DNA from: Vanilla planifolia
Lineage: Eukaryota > Streptophyta > Magnoliopsida > Asparagales > Orchidaceae
Direction: 5' to 3'
DNA: 64,000 nt
Assembly (NCBI GenBank): GCA_023846275.1
Contig: CM043870.1
Span: 5,393,527-5,457,526 of the forward strand
A program made the position numbers and the translations under genes. How positions within the stretch are numbered: position 1 is the stretch's first letter; each line of letters starts with the position of its first letter. Below are positions 48,132 to 61,193 of the stretch, in pieces. The notes under the pieces are model-generated. The model was given only the letters and a program-made list of their open reading frames with translations, made no database searches and had not been told where the DNA came from.

Positions 48132-51100
48132 TTGGCGCACCGTTGTGCGCGCGCTGAGTTGGGTGGACTCCGTTCCCTTCTGAAGTGCACCTGGAGCAGC
48201 TGAGCCGAGAACATTGAGTTCAGATGTACTAACCAGCATACTTGTAATTCATTTAATGGCATTTAAGCTTTTGTTATATAGAACACAAGAAAGATGGAGA
48301 AAAGGAGAATTCGTCATATGACATTAGCTTCCATTGTTGTTGTCTTATGTTTGATAAATATTTTAAAAATTGATTATAATTTGTGATATAATATAAATAT
48401 TTATATATTGTGTCACAAACAATAATCAATTCTTAAAATATTAAAAGTTATATTTCATAGAAAAATTTTAGATCTATTGATAATAAGACAAATATTAAAA
48501 GTTTTCTACCTTCTCAATATGAATAAAGATTATATACATTTTAATATAACGATTCAAATTTTTGTATAAAATAGTTAGTAGTATTAATAAGAGATTTTAT
48601 GTATATTTACATTAAATTAATTTAAAATTTACAAATAATAAAATAATTGTTATAAAATATTTTTATTTTAAAATGATTATCTTTCATCCTAAATGTTTTC
48701 ATGTTATAATCTATTATTTTATTAACACATCACAAAATTTTGCTATTGACCTAAGTAATTCTAATTTTATTTCAAAAATACCCACAATATATTCAAGGCC
48801 CTTGTTGTAATCATAAAGCAGAACTTTGTACTTTTTCATTACTACAAACTTCTATCCTCAATGTATTAATTACATGTTATTTTTTTCTTTGCATAAGTTT
48901 ATGATGATTAGTAATTGTTTGTCGATTAGATTTTTTAAAGAGCTCAAAACTCTTAGCAATATTAAACTGCTCAATTCTATTTCTTGTTATTTTTACCATC
49001 ATCTATCTAAGGATATATGAAACTTATTTGTTGCAACACAAGAAATTTATGTGGAAGATATGACAATATTAAATGTCATGATAGTATGAAATTAAGAAAC
49101 TTAAATAAAACAAACATATAAAAAAAAGTTAATGAGATTCACATAGTTTGTTCATGGCTGATGTGATGCACTAGCATCCAACACATCAAGTAGAAATTCC
49201 ACTTGGTATATTAATCTTATTTAAACTTAAAGTTATGTTAAGATTTGTTCGTCTACTTTTCATTAATTTTCATAATTATTGTTATTGTGAGTGTTGATTG
49301 CAATGATACTTATTAGTGTATTTTAGTTTTTATCTTTAGTTTGTTTATTTACTATTTTGTATCTATATTTTATTTTGATTTATTTTGAGATTAGATGACA
49401 CATTTTTGAATATTTTTATATTAAAATATTGTTCAACCAATCCTTGTAATGTCATATAATTCTGTGAGTTTAAAATTTGATCCATTTTAACTTAAAATTA
49501 AGCATTTTGGGTTATTTATGCCATCGTTTGTCATCGTTGTTGTTACTAGGCATCCCGCGTGACCTATTTCGCCCACTCATTCTGCTCGACTAGTAGTTGC
49601 TCGCTAACCCGTGTTAATTCGCATAGACCTGACATCTCGCTTAACTGAATATATCCATGAATCCTCGTTAACTAGTCAACCTGCATTAATTCACTCCAAG
49701 CTACATTAACCCATGCTAACTTGTGGACCTATACCAACCTGCACCAACTCGTGAACCATACTTGAGGTGCTATCGTGCCTTCTCATCCACACCACTCTGA
49801 TTGCATTGTTCACCATACCACCACTTAGGACACACTAACTGTTTGAAAACTATTTATTGTATTCATTTTGTAAATTTTAAGCATTTTTTTTATAGAATTT
49901 CAAGTATAACTTATTTATATTTTGTAGTTACTTTTGAAATTCTTAATTTCTCTTTAGAATTTCAAAAGATAAATACATGATATTCCTAACTTTCATTTAG
50001 TATTTCTAGAATTAAGAAATTATCGTTATATCTCTTAAGATTTTTATGAATAAGGATGCTTATCATTTTATAAGGCATAAAATTTTGAATCAAATAACAA
50101 AATGATGTCATTGAGATTGCTTGATATGAGAAATGTCATGAGCAACTATCTAGTGATTCTGAATGTGCCTTAGAAAAATAAACATGAAGCTCAAAAAGAG
50201 AGATCTCACCATTATCCAATATCTAGAAGAGCACCAAAAAATCAACAAAGTGCTTAACTTATTTACTCTTTATTCCATCTTGTGATAGGGATTACTTGTC
50301 GTGCCCAATTCTTTGGTTTATGCAAATAAATGTGTGATCTATTTTGTTTACAATTTAAGAATTTTACTTATATGTACCTTTATCTTCACCATCAACTTTA
50401 GTTACATTGGACATTGTTTGCTAAACTGCTCTCCTTTGTAAGTTTAGATCCCTCATGTTAAAAAATTATGCAAGTTCTTAGCATCTAAAGAAATTCTTAA
50501 TTACCTAATAATCGTAGGATTTTTTTAATTATAAACTATAGCTCATTGGATAGACTATTGTACAAATCTATTACTTGAATTTAAATATGTTCTTATTATC
50601 TATGGGTTAAAGATAGGTTTTAGCAATTTCACCTTACACCAATTTGATATTAGAGTATAGTTAATTATAAGAACTTGTATTGTTTTAATTTATTATTAAA
50701 CAAATATTTTTTAAAATTTTATGTATTTATTACTATTTTTTGGAACTTGTGAAAAAAAAAACATAAACAAAAAATGTGTTTTCAAACATGTTATTATAAA
50801 ATTTCTAAAAATTTGAATGTTATTTTCTATTAAAGTTTGTTTTCTATGATCCCAATTAAGAACTTTGTTTCGAACCTAATAATTTATGACACTAATCCAA
50901 AAGATAATTTAGAATATCTGGTTCTCAACCAGCTTAACCACTATTGAACCTAACATTAGAATAAGAATTTCTAGAACTAAATGTTGATCTAAACATCGAG
51001 CTATTCCACATGCCCATGATAGAAGGCATAGATGGGATTAAGATCTCATCAGGTTAACATGATTAAAATAAAAAGCCACACCTTTAATGGAAGTTAAAAC

Positions 51101-51575
51101 TTTATAGCTTATTAAGATTAGAAAATGTATTATTTTAATTGGTATTGTCAAGCCCCACCTCACCAAATATCTCTAGATAACAAAATTAACATTAGAGTGA
51201 GGACAACATCTAAGTGAGGATAAAAAATAATATTATATTACTAAAAAAATAAAAATAAAAAATATATTTTTATAAACATTATCCTTAATATTAAGCCCAA
51301 CAAATTAAATCATAGAGTATTAATCTTCAAATAAGATATCTACCAAGTGTATATACTATAACATCTAAAAATATACATATTAAATCGTAAGATGTATGCC
51401 TTCAAACTATAACTTCATAACATCATTAGATAGCTTAACTAGAGATCATTGATTAATATGATTGAATCCATAAAGGATAATGAATTAAAGAGAATTATGC
51501 CTGATAATTATATAAAATATTAAAAATTTTAAAAAATAAAAAATTGATATTCATATTTTATTTGATTTACTTTTG

Positions 51576-51594
51576 ATATATATATATATATATA
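51576..51594. repeat. (TA)n microsatellite
   Basis: A short alternating TA tract within AT-rich DNA. Confidence 0.75.
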
Positions 51595-54500
51595 CATGAT
51601 ATTTGATATGATTTTGAACTTATTCATGCGATTTATTAGTAATACTTATGATATGATTTCTAATTTATTCATCATTCTTATTTATTTATATTACAATTTC
51701 TCTATATTTAATTATCTTATTATATTTATCTGTTGAAATCTATAAATCTTACTAATTCTTACATCATAAGTTATGCATATATTATACCAAGAGTTAAGGA
51801 TTTTGATATCATGAGAGAAGGCTACACTCTTTTGATGTAAGAGTGGGCATTATTTAATGAAAATAGGTTTTTGATATTTTGTTAGAATAATAATTTAAGT
51901 TATATATATTCTGATTTGATGTATTTTATGTAATTATGATTTATATTTTTTTGTTATGTTTATATTTCCTTTGGGTTTTATCATTTTATTTTGTAATTAA
52001 AGAAATTTATCTCACTATCGAGTCCTTATCTAAGTTTTTTTATGTCTTTACTTGATTTTTTAATTATGGATCATCTCTAATTTTTTAGCTTATTTAGTAG
52101 ATAACAAAGTGGGCCCCCAAAATTAGGTTTGAGCTTTGAAAAAATTAAGATTGTTGAGTTTGTCTTATAGAAAACTCAAAACAAGATTAGGTTTGAGTCT
52201 TATAAAAAATTAAGAAAGGTTGTAGTTTAATTTCTTGAAAAAAATTAAAAGAAATTGAGTTTAAGCCTTGAAGAAACTCAAAAGAGGAGATTATGTTTTA
52301 GCATTTAGGAAAAAGATATTTGATATTGGTTTCTTCACTAATTTGTTGTAAAGTGGTGAAAGGAAAGGTAGGTCTAAGTGTAATTTAATTATGTTGGACA
52401 TAGTCTCATTAGATAAGAATCGAATCATCCAAAAATCTCATATTTTCATTACTTAAACTTTTCTTTTTTTAATTTTTACTATTAAAATCATGTTAATCTT
52501 ATTTGTTATAATTCAAAAATAATTTTGGTTTCAAAAATTAAAATTTCCAAAATTACACACCAAAGAATATCAACTTTATTCTTTTATGATAAGGTAAGGC
52601 ATTTAAAAGGGAGTAAGATAAAACATGATCAAATGAAAGAGTCAATCACTACAGGGTTAAAAACATCTACTAGGGATATGGTCAACAAGCTCAAGTAAGA
52701 AAAATAGAATAACTTTTGAAGTGCAACTAAGCTAAAAAAACTGTGGGATAAGTCTATTAAAGAGTGAAGTTATAAGCTCAATATTAGAAGAGACAAACAT
52801 AAATAAGGGATTATTGAAGATAATACATCTACATAAGCTCATATCTGAGTAAAAGAGGTTTACCTTAGAGGAGACATGTAAGTGTGGCATCATCTATAAA
52901 GATATAACATGCAAGCTCAAAAAGGTAGAAAAGAGTAGCTCATCTAATGATGAAGAGGTGATAAGATTTATCAAATCGTTAGCAAATTAAGAAAATGAAT
53001 CCTTAGAAATATCTTCATATTCATAAGAATAAAAAATACTAAGCCTGAAACTATGTTGTCATTAATAAATATGGATATATGTTTAATTATAGGCTATGAG
53101 CTTATTATACTCATCTATCTTACAACCTTAATTTAAATAAAACAAAATAAATGTCATAGATTGCCTAAAATTATATTCTAATGTTACCCATAATAGCTTT
53201 TTGAATATCTTTAAGATAAAAAAATTAGTGTTTAAATGCAATTAAATGACACTTGACCTAATCAGGCAAGAAATGACAATTATGATTAGCTGCTTTTCAT
53301 TCTATTTTTTAAATTCTAACCAAGAAAATTTTAGAAATCAAATTGATAGAATATCACCTGAAATTACTAATTTTTCTTCTATACATATAGTAATATTTCA
53401 TAACAATTCTTATAATAATTAAATACCATATTTGTCATTAACTAAATCTCAACATACCAAATCACAAAACTAAAAATAATATTACAAATCTACTATGAAA
53501 GATATCATAAAATACCACCACATTAGTCTTCGATAAAATAATGCATATAGTACATCAGAGATAATACTACTTATATTCATAGTCTAAATTATCATGCTAC
53601 CCCTCTCAAGGATATAACTCATGCATCATTAAGTTTCTTTACTCAATGAATATCTATGTTATGTCTTATAATATAATTATAAGAGTAAGTATAACAAGTT
53701 TAGTAAATAAATTAATAACCAAAATTGGTAAAGTAATATAAATATAATAAGAGAAATAAAACCTAGAGCTAAAGCAATATAACAAATGTATGATATTTAA
53801 GAAATAATCATGAATAATCATATCTCTATAATATAGTAAGAATATCAAAGTATATGTATACTATTATCATTTATGCCAACATATTATAGCACATATATTT
53901 CATTTCATCTTAATTATAAACATTTTCTTTTTTATAACACTTTATATATTTATGAAAATCTTGTTAATTATGAAATATCAATCATATTTTTTTCCTAAAT
54001 AAATCTTATCCATATAATTCCCAACTTATCTCAATTGTCATCTTATCATAATAGTTGGGAAATTTGGACAGAGCTTCTTTAAAGCTAGTCTCAAGAAGTT
54101 TTTTGTAACCCTCCCCTTTGGCATCAACACCCACCCAAAAAACTTTTAGGGTTGCTATTAATTAAAAACTAAATGTTGAATATATTAAATATATATGTTT
54201 TATTTAATCATTTGTTCTAAAAATATTGTAATAATCCAATTTGTCTTTCATAATTGTAATACATATACTAGTGAATTTCTCACAATAATCTTTATCCAAA
54301 AACATATTTGTCGTTGAATTTTAAATTATTTCATCTCAAGATACGCTAAAATAATATGATTATATGGTCATTTTTCTTTAAATATTAATATCAAATAACT
54401 ACATTAAAAATATCACTTAAGAAAAAAATATGACCTCTCATAATAAAGATAAAAAAATTAAAGTATAATATAAGATTGATAATATCGAATAATTTTAATA

Positions 54501-55749
54501 GGTGATGGTGATGATGAAATTTCAAATCATATATTCTTAAGTTATACAAACCTAATCAATCTAAAACTCAAGATCTATTATTATACATTTATATAAAAAA
54601 ATTATGTACAAATATGAATATTTATACCTATATTTCCAAAAGGTATTGTATAAAATAAATAAGATCATTTGTAACTTTCTAAAAGATAAAATACTCAATA
54701 TGAATTATTGGGAATATAAGACATACCAAGATCAAGGGTGAATTGGCATTGAAAAATTATAGTTAACTTTTTTACAAAATTCTTTTTTAAAGTTAATGTA
54801 TTAGAGCTTTAACAGGGAATAAGTCTACCCTTGGCAAATTATTCAAGATAATATGCCTAAATTAGGATACACTTATGTTTCATATGAAAATAATGAGAAC
54901 AATAAGAAACATGTGAAAGAGATAAAATATTTTTAGGGAGCTCAACTTAAAATCAATCTTACATCTACCTCCATGTAATTCTCTCTTGCAATATTAAATC
55001 AAAACACTTATTTGTCACAATTAGATGAAGAAACCCGCTTACAAATGATGGTTTCCCATAACTAACCACAACCTAAATATACTCCATACTAAATAATAAG
55101 GAGTTTGGACAAACCTTTTCACATTAAATAGTTAAGATCATGGTTAAGAGTCACAAACTTATAAGGACCAAAGCAAACCACAAGTTTACTTAGTTCTGAA
55201 TTAAATTTACAAATGCAATTACAAATAATCTACTAGAATATCAAAACAAAAATTTCAATTGATCTAAGAGCTTGTGATGCAAAATACTAAGTGAGAATTG
55301 GCTTGAGATGCTTTATTTATTTCTCTCAATTGAATTGATGTAGCAATTAACTACTTTCCCTTTTAGCAACTTGCTCCTTAAAAGAGATCGCACAAATTAT
55401 TGTAGTAGATTACTCTCAATGACTTCAAAATTTCTTGTCTCACTTGCATCATCATCCTTTTTATGATCATAGATGTTTATTTATAATTTACAATACATAT
55501 AACCCTCTAAAAGAAGTTAAAATGACTAATTTTCTATTAAAAGTATGTTTGAATCAGTTGTTATTCGATGTTCTTTCCATTTGTACTACATAATAAGTGA
55601 ATCATACTGTATAATGGTCACATATTGAGTTGTTCATAATATCTATTAGAATATTAATATATTGTATAAAATTTTTAGATTTTTTGTTATATGTTATATA
55701 TGTCTTTAATTGATTATATTTTATGATAGTAACTACTTTACTGTAAAAA

Positions 55750-56075
55750 ATTTGAGATTTTGCATATATTACGTGTGACTTGAATACTATATATATTTCA
55801 TTAATTGCACTGTATGATATGTCATAACATACAACTTGATATTATTTTATTATTTAATAATTCTAATATGCTTGTGATGCTTTTTATTTTAATCAATCAT
55901 ACTTTATAGTAAATTAAATAATATTATATAAAATTATCAAGATTCCTTATTATACAAGTCACACAATATTCTAATATACTTTTGCTATAATCCTTTTAAA
56001 TCAATCATACTTTATGATAAATAATAATGTATCATATAAAATTCTTGAGGTTCCTTATCATACAAGTTACACAAT
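55750..56075. repeat. Tandem repeat with units of about 108 bp
   Basis: Two clear units (about 55860-55967 and 55968-56075) share TTCTAATAT, AATCAATCATACTTTAT, ATATAAAATT, TTCCTTAT-ATACAAGT and ACACAATATTC in the same order and spacing. A more diverged unit precedes them. No open frame runs through them. Confidence 0.65.
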
Positions 56076-56939
56076 ATTCTTTATATCTTCAAATGTTTTA
56101 GTGGTTATACTAATCTCATGTGAGCATATAGTATTGTTTGATTGCATAGAGCATTATTAATAACTTAAATCAAATAGTCAATTTCATAGATTATTTGCTT
56201 TCCTTATAGTTAATCATATTATATAAGTGACTTTGTTGTATATGATTAGGAAAGTTTTTAACTACTTTTGGATTTGATCATCACTTCAAATTTTTATCAT
56301 AGTTTACTTATCAATCCTTATAAACTCATGCACTAATATCTATATAATGAGTTATATTAATCCTATATGCCTTTAATGATATGCAAATAAAGTTATTAGA
56401 TGATTTATTTGTATCATCTTGTTTCAATTATTTGATAATTGACCTTATTTTAGAATTATAATAGTAAAATTAAGCAAAAATGATAAAAAAAACTAAAAGA
56501 GTGTGTTTTTCGAAGGGTTGGAAGTGTTTTGATTTATTTTTCTTTCTATTTTATAGAAACTTAAATATAATATTTATTATAATAATAATTTTTTTAGTAA
56601 CAATAGAGCTTATTATTTTATTTTCTATGCATTTCTTACATTAACAAATTATATAAAATATTATATTCAATTATCTTTTAACCTATACACTATTTTCAAT
56701 TTTAGAGTTATTTAGAATTAGTATAAAATAAATTTATCCATATTAATATTATTACAAATATATTATTTCATGATAAACTCAAGATTTTCTTCTAAATTTT
56801 AGAAATACTCCTCCTTGTCTTGAATTACTATCAAGTTGTCTTTAAAAAGAAAAAATTTAATAAAAGGTAATGCTTTATAATATATTGTTTAATTAAATAA
56901 AATATATTGATAAAATAATGACCTCCGTTCGCAAAACCA

Positions 56940-57561
56940 ATCCGGGAAACCAGCTCTCTCTCGATCTCTCGCATGGTTGGCTGCTTCGGAAGGAGGTATA
57001 GGAGTAGGGATTACCAAAATTCTGAAGGGCTTCTCTTTTCTTCATTACGAGTGCCTCCACTCTCTCCTGTTCGACCTAGGTTTGTTTTAAGATCTTGAAC
57101 TTTTCCTTTGATCCCTCTCTGTTCTTCAGTAATCACAGCGTTATAACTGCTACGCCCGCTTGCGGCGACACCAACAAGCTTCCGCCATGACTTTTTTGCC
57201 CTTTCATTTCTTTCGTCGTTGCAAAATGGTATTTGGTATCTTTTGCATCGATGAAAAATCCAAGATTTCCTTTTAAAGTTCTCATATTGGCATAAAATTA
57301 ATAAAAACTCCCTCCTTCAGCCATTGGCTACGTTTGCTTGAAGCTCTTTGATGGTATGAACGTACGGAACATTGTGTTGGACGTGAGAGAAGATGTTATT
57401 TAGCATTTCGATAAAGCGAACCTTCTTTTCGGATTTATTTATGCTCTATATTGCTTTCTGTAAAATTGTAGGTCTACTCGTATAAGATGCTGGCTAGCGC
57501 TGAATTCTGTAGAACGCTGTTGGCGATGCAGTAAGGATCACTTGGTTGCGTTTAGGTTGCA
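56940..57561 (+). promoter_or_regulatory. Probable 5' untranslated region of the AAA-ATPase gene
   Basis: GC content rises at 56,930. A pyrimidine-rich leader-like stretch ends at a possible donor (57080). A possible acceptor at 57470-57471 would start an untranslated part of the first coding exon. In that layout a 15-codon upstream ORF (57487-57534) precedes the main start. The exon layout here is inferred from splice-site-like sequence and is not certain. Confidence 0.35.
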
Positions 57562-60500
57562 ATGCACGCAATAAAGTGTAGAAGTAGAGGACAGAACTGG
57601 TGTTCGATATCAAGTCGTTCAAATTATGTATTTAAATTCAGTTCTGACGTGAGTTCTCAGTCTCATTTAACCAGAAGTGCATGTAGTATAGAATGCTCAT
57701 CAAGTGAGGGTTTTGCTAGAAGATTTGGCTTAGCTCCAGTTTTCCTGGCAAGCCGTGGTACTCTAGGAATATGCAGAGGTTATCAAGTTCGTTTGCCATA
57801 CAATTCATATCGATTTTATAGCTCAGATAATGATGGAAGTAATGCTAGTGAGGGAAAGCACCTTCCTGTTAAGGATTCTAATGAATTTAAATGTGAAAAA
57901 TCTCCACAAGAGGATGCGTTGTCTGGATCTAAGTATAGCAATGACCATGCATGGCTTGGGGAGCATGACCAACAAGAGTGGTTAAAGATTGAGAAGTTGT
58001 CGATTGATAGCAAGAAGAAGGAGTCTCCCTTTTTGACGAGGCGGCAGAGGTTTAAGAACGAGTTGCTGCGGAGGGTGACTCCATGGGAGAAAATTACGGT
58101 CTCATGGAAGACATTTCCTTATCATATCAAGTAACGAAATTTTTAAACTGTTTTGTTGTTTTCCAGTTGTGTTTCTATTCTCTTAATTTTATTGTTTATT
58201 TGATGTCATAGTGAACATACAAAAATGTTGTTGGTGGAATGTGCTGCCTCCCATTTGAGACAGAAAAAATTTGCATCTGCTTATGGTGCACGGTTGACCT
58301 CTTCAACTGGGAGGATTTTACTCCAAAGCATGCCAGGTTTTTGTTTTGCTGCACCACATAAACTGTTTCATTTGCTATTTAGCTTCCTTCACCCTTTCTT
58401 TTGTGAGAGTGATGTGAGAAAAAGGTATTTTTCTTCCTTTTATTGTTGTTAGGGACTGAGCTGTACCGGGAAAGGCTTGTACGAGCCCTTGCCAGAGATT
58501 TACAGGTTCCCTTGCTTGTGGTTGACAGGAATATGCTGGCCTCATTTGTAAGCACCTTTTGATGATTACTTATGATATAGTTCACTTTTGTCTAAGGAGA
58601 TCAAGATTTTAGTTTTAATATATTGTTGCAATGCAGGATTTTGGTGAAGAATATGCCTCAGAAAGTGAGTCAGAGGATGGGAATATTGAATCAGGAGAAG
58701 GGTGCACATCAGAATCTGAGGCTGAAGAGGAGAATGCAACAAGTAATGAAGAAGAATGGGGTAGCAGCAGTGAAGCAAAGTCAGGTGAAAGTGATGATGA
58801 TGCCGTTGATGTGCATGCTTCTGTTGAGGCTCTAAAAAAGCTTGTTCCATGTAACCTCGAAGAATTTGCAAAGGTAGGATGAAAAAGGCTGCCATATTGC
58901 AATACGACATGCGAAAATTGTTTTGATTGTCAGTTTTTTGAACACTAATTAAAGAAAAGTGCCTTACCAGTCGTTTGATACTACTTATGTACATAGAAAC
59001 ATGTCTACTAATGGCTTGAATCTTTAAAGACGCACAAGATAGAGTTAGCAGACTAGTTAAATAAATATCATTTTTTGCATGCTTATGTTAGATACTTGAC
59101 ATTTTGATTGTTGTTATGCCCTTTGACGTGTGATTGAATATGTGAACATAAACAGAGTGCCACTTAAAGAATGCTGGATGGAGATCTGTCACTTGGGAAT
59201 TCGAATGGAAAAGCCAAAACAATTAATAGTTATTGATCTTCACACTTGTTTTTTCAATAAACTTCCTTTTGTGTTGTACTTATGCTAGTTACTTATGTAT
59301 TTGATTGTTATGTTTGTTATGACTTGATTGAACAAAAATGTTATGTTTCACTTTTTAGAAATTGTCAAATGGACATTAAATTATTATTTAGATTTTTTTT
59401 TGGGATCTCCAAATGTTTGTTATCATCTACAAAAAGGAAAAGAAATGTTTGGCCTATGCTAGGTTTTTAGTCTCTCTTTATGCTTATGTTTAATTCATCA
59501 CTTCAGTCATTACAATTTACTCTCATAAATAGGCTTACCTGTGCTGAGCAGAAGTTGACTTTGATTTAGGCTGTTGTTGAACTGAACCAACTTAATAATG
59601 CTCTTACTAACCTAATACGAGTAACTTTGTTGTTTGATAGCATAGTGTTTTGTTATGCATAAATCATTAATTTGTTGAAATTTTTGTTCATCATATGAGT
59701 TGTATTTGTTTCTGATATGGTTAATCAATTTAGAGTGTTTCTGAAGAAGTTGAAAGCAACGCAACAGCAGCAGAATCAGATGCTGCCTCTGAAGAATCAA
59801 AAAGGCCTCTCAGGAAAGGTAATTTGTGCTCAAGCTTATCTTGTGACTTGTAGATGAGAGATAATTTTGTTATGATGTTTCTTTATGCAATATAATTTTA
59901 TCAAGATGGGACATGTTGGTCTCAAATTTTTTAAAGTACATTGATTTTTTTTCCTGTGATGTTTTGAGATCTTTTATGAGTTTGCAAGAATGATGACCCT
60001 AATTTTCCAGCTTAATTGCTGTGTAAATATAATGGAAATTCAAGTGTAGATTTGTTTTTTTTAATGTTGAATGTTGAGATATTTTTTAACATAGTTGAAT
60101 TTACCCATTTGAAACACGTTTGATAGCTCTAACCATCCAATTCTTATTTGATGTTGGTTAAGAGTATGTTTATTTTCTAGCATATTAATATAACACTTAA
60201 ATCTTTTCTCATTATTTATATTCCATTTTAGCTCTAGTTTTGTGGAAGAAATTAAGTGAACATAAAAGGCAATCTGGAAATGAATTTGTTTGCCTTGTTC
60301 ATAGAACAACCACATGCCCATTCATAAATGACAAGGCCCATAACTTTAAGTTGCAGTTAGCTCTAATAATACCTTCAAAACATAGTTAAGGTTTTGTTTG
60401 AGTGAGCAACAAGCATTAGCTATAGTACTACTACTACCTTCCATTGTACAGCATATATAGGATCTTAATATTACTTTCTGGCCTGATTGAAGGGCAGAGA

Positions 60501-61193
60501 GGGAGGATAAACTTTGGATATAATAATAGTCCACTCTCAACTTTCATGTGTTGTTCCATGAAAGGTAAAAAAGAGCATTTGTCTTGGCCATTTCTTTAAA
60601 TCAAGCATATAACCATTGCAAAACTTTAAAGGACCAATTTAGTGAACTTTTAAAGATGGTGGAAATAATTGTATCTTGACTTAATTTTAGTTGCTTTAGA
60701 TGCACCCCGACTCTAAGAACTAAGTGCAAATTTCTCTTGTATATTATTTGTTTTAAGGCTATGTATTCCATGTTGAATAGGATATTCTATTTATTATTAT
60801 ATGTTATAAGTTTTTTTTTATGCTATGGTGAGGCACCATGCTATATGTTTTATATGACATCTAGTTTTAGGTGTGCAAATCATGCTTAACAACTTCTGCT
60901 TAACTTTTAGCATAGTTGGTGAAGCCAAAGCTCATTTACTATATCTGTTCTGTACTATAATTCACTTTATAATTCCGGAGGAACAGAGCTGGTTTGATGC
61001 CCATTAACTTTTTCCTACCTCTGCCTATAAGCAGCCTAACAGCTCCTTGGTGAAAATCTCAATAGATTAAAAGTATGCGACTTCTTCTCTGGTACATTTT
61101 GTTCCTAAGCAATTGATTTTTTTTATTTGGTGTATATTCAGGTGATCGGGTGAAGTATGTTGGGGCTACGATGCAAATTGAAGCTGAAAAAGA
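57562..61193 (+). CDS. Large AAA-type ATPase, probably mitochondrial; 5' part, runs off the window
   Basis: Exons 57562-58130, 58212-58336, 58453-58547, 58637-58873, 59734-59818 and 61142-61193 join in frame to about 387 residues. The last donor continues beyond the window. The product resembles the roughly 1000-residue plant AAA proteins exemplified by Arabidopsis At1g50140/At3g19740, related to MSP1/ATAD1. The N-terminus is rich in Arg and Ser (RFYSSD near residue 90), as in organelle targeting. TPWEKITVSW-FPYHI begins a conserved module. GRILLQSMPGTELYRERL looks like an AAA fold with a degenerate P-loop lacking Gly-Lys-Thr. A Ser/Glu-rich acidic stretch (about 264-325) is followed by KGDRVKYVG. 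The canonical ATPase domain must lie in later exons. The function (membrane protein extraction or quality control) is inferred from relatives. The start ATG is the first in frame. Confidence 0.8.

Larger units (their letters stand above)
48132..56900. other. 8.8-kb AT-rich gene desert
   Basis: I recognise no gene. The first bases hold the pectinesterase 3' untranslated region. A less AT-rich, C-rich island lies at about 49,550-49,850, a (TA)n tract at about 51,576-51,594, and degenerate tandem repeats of about 108 bp at 55.75-56.08 kb. A Ser/Asp/Glu-coding scrap near 52.9 kb could be retroelement gag, but it is too decayed to assign. Confidence 0.55.

Noticed and set aside
47655-48239. 194-residue minus-strand frame
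   Set aside because: It is antisense shadow of pectinesterase exon 2.
52850-53010. Ser/Asp/Glu-coding scrap resembling copia gag
   Set aside because: The similarity is only compositional. No zinc knuckle or neighbouring element parts were found.
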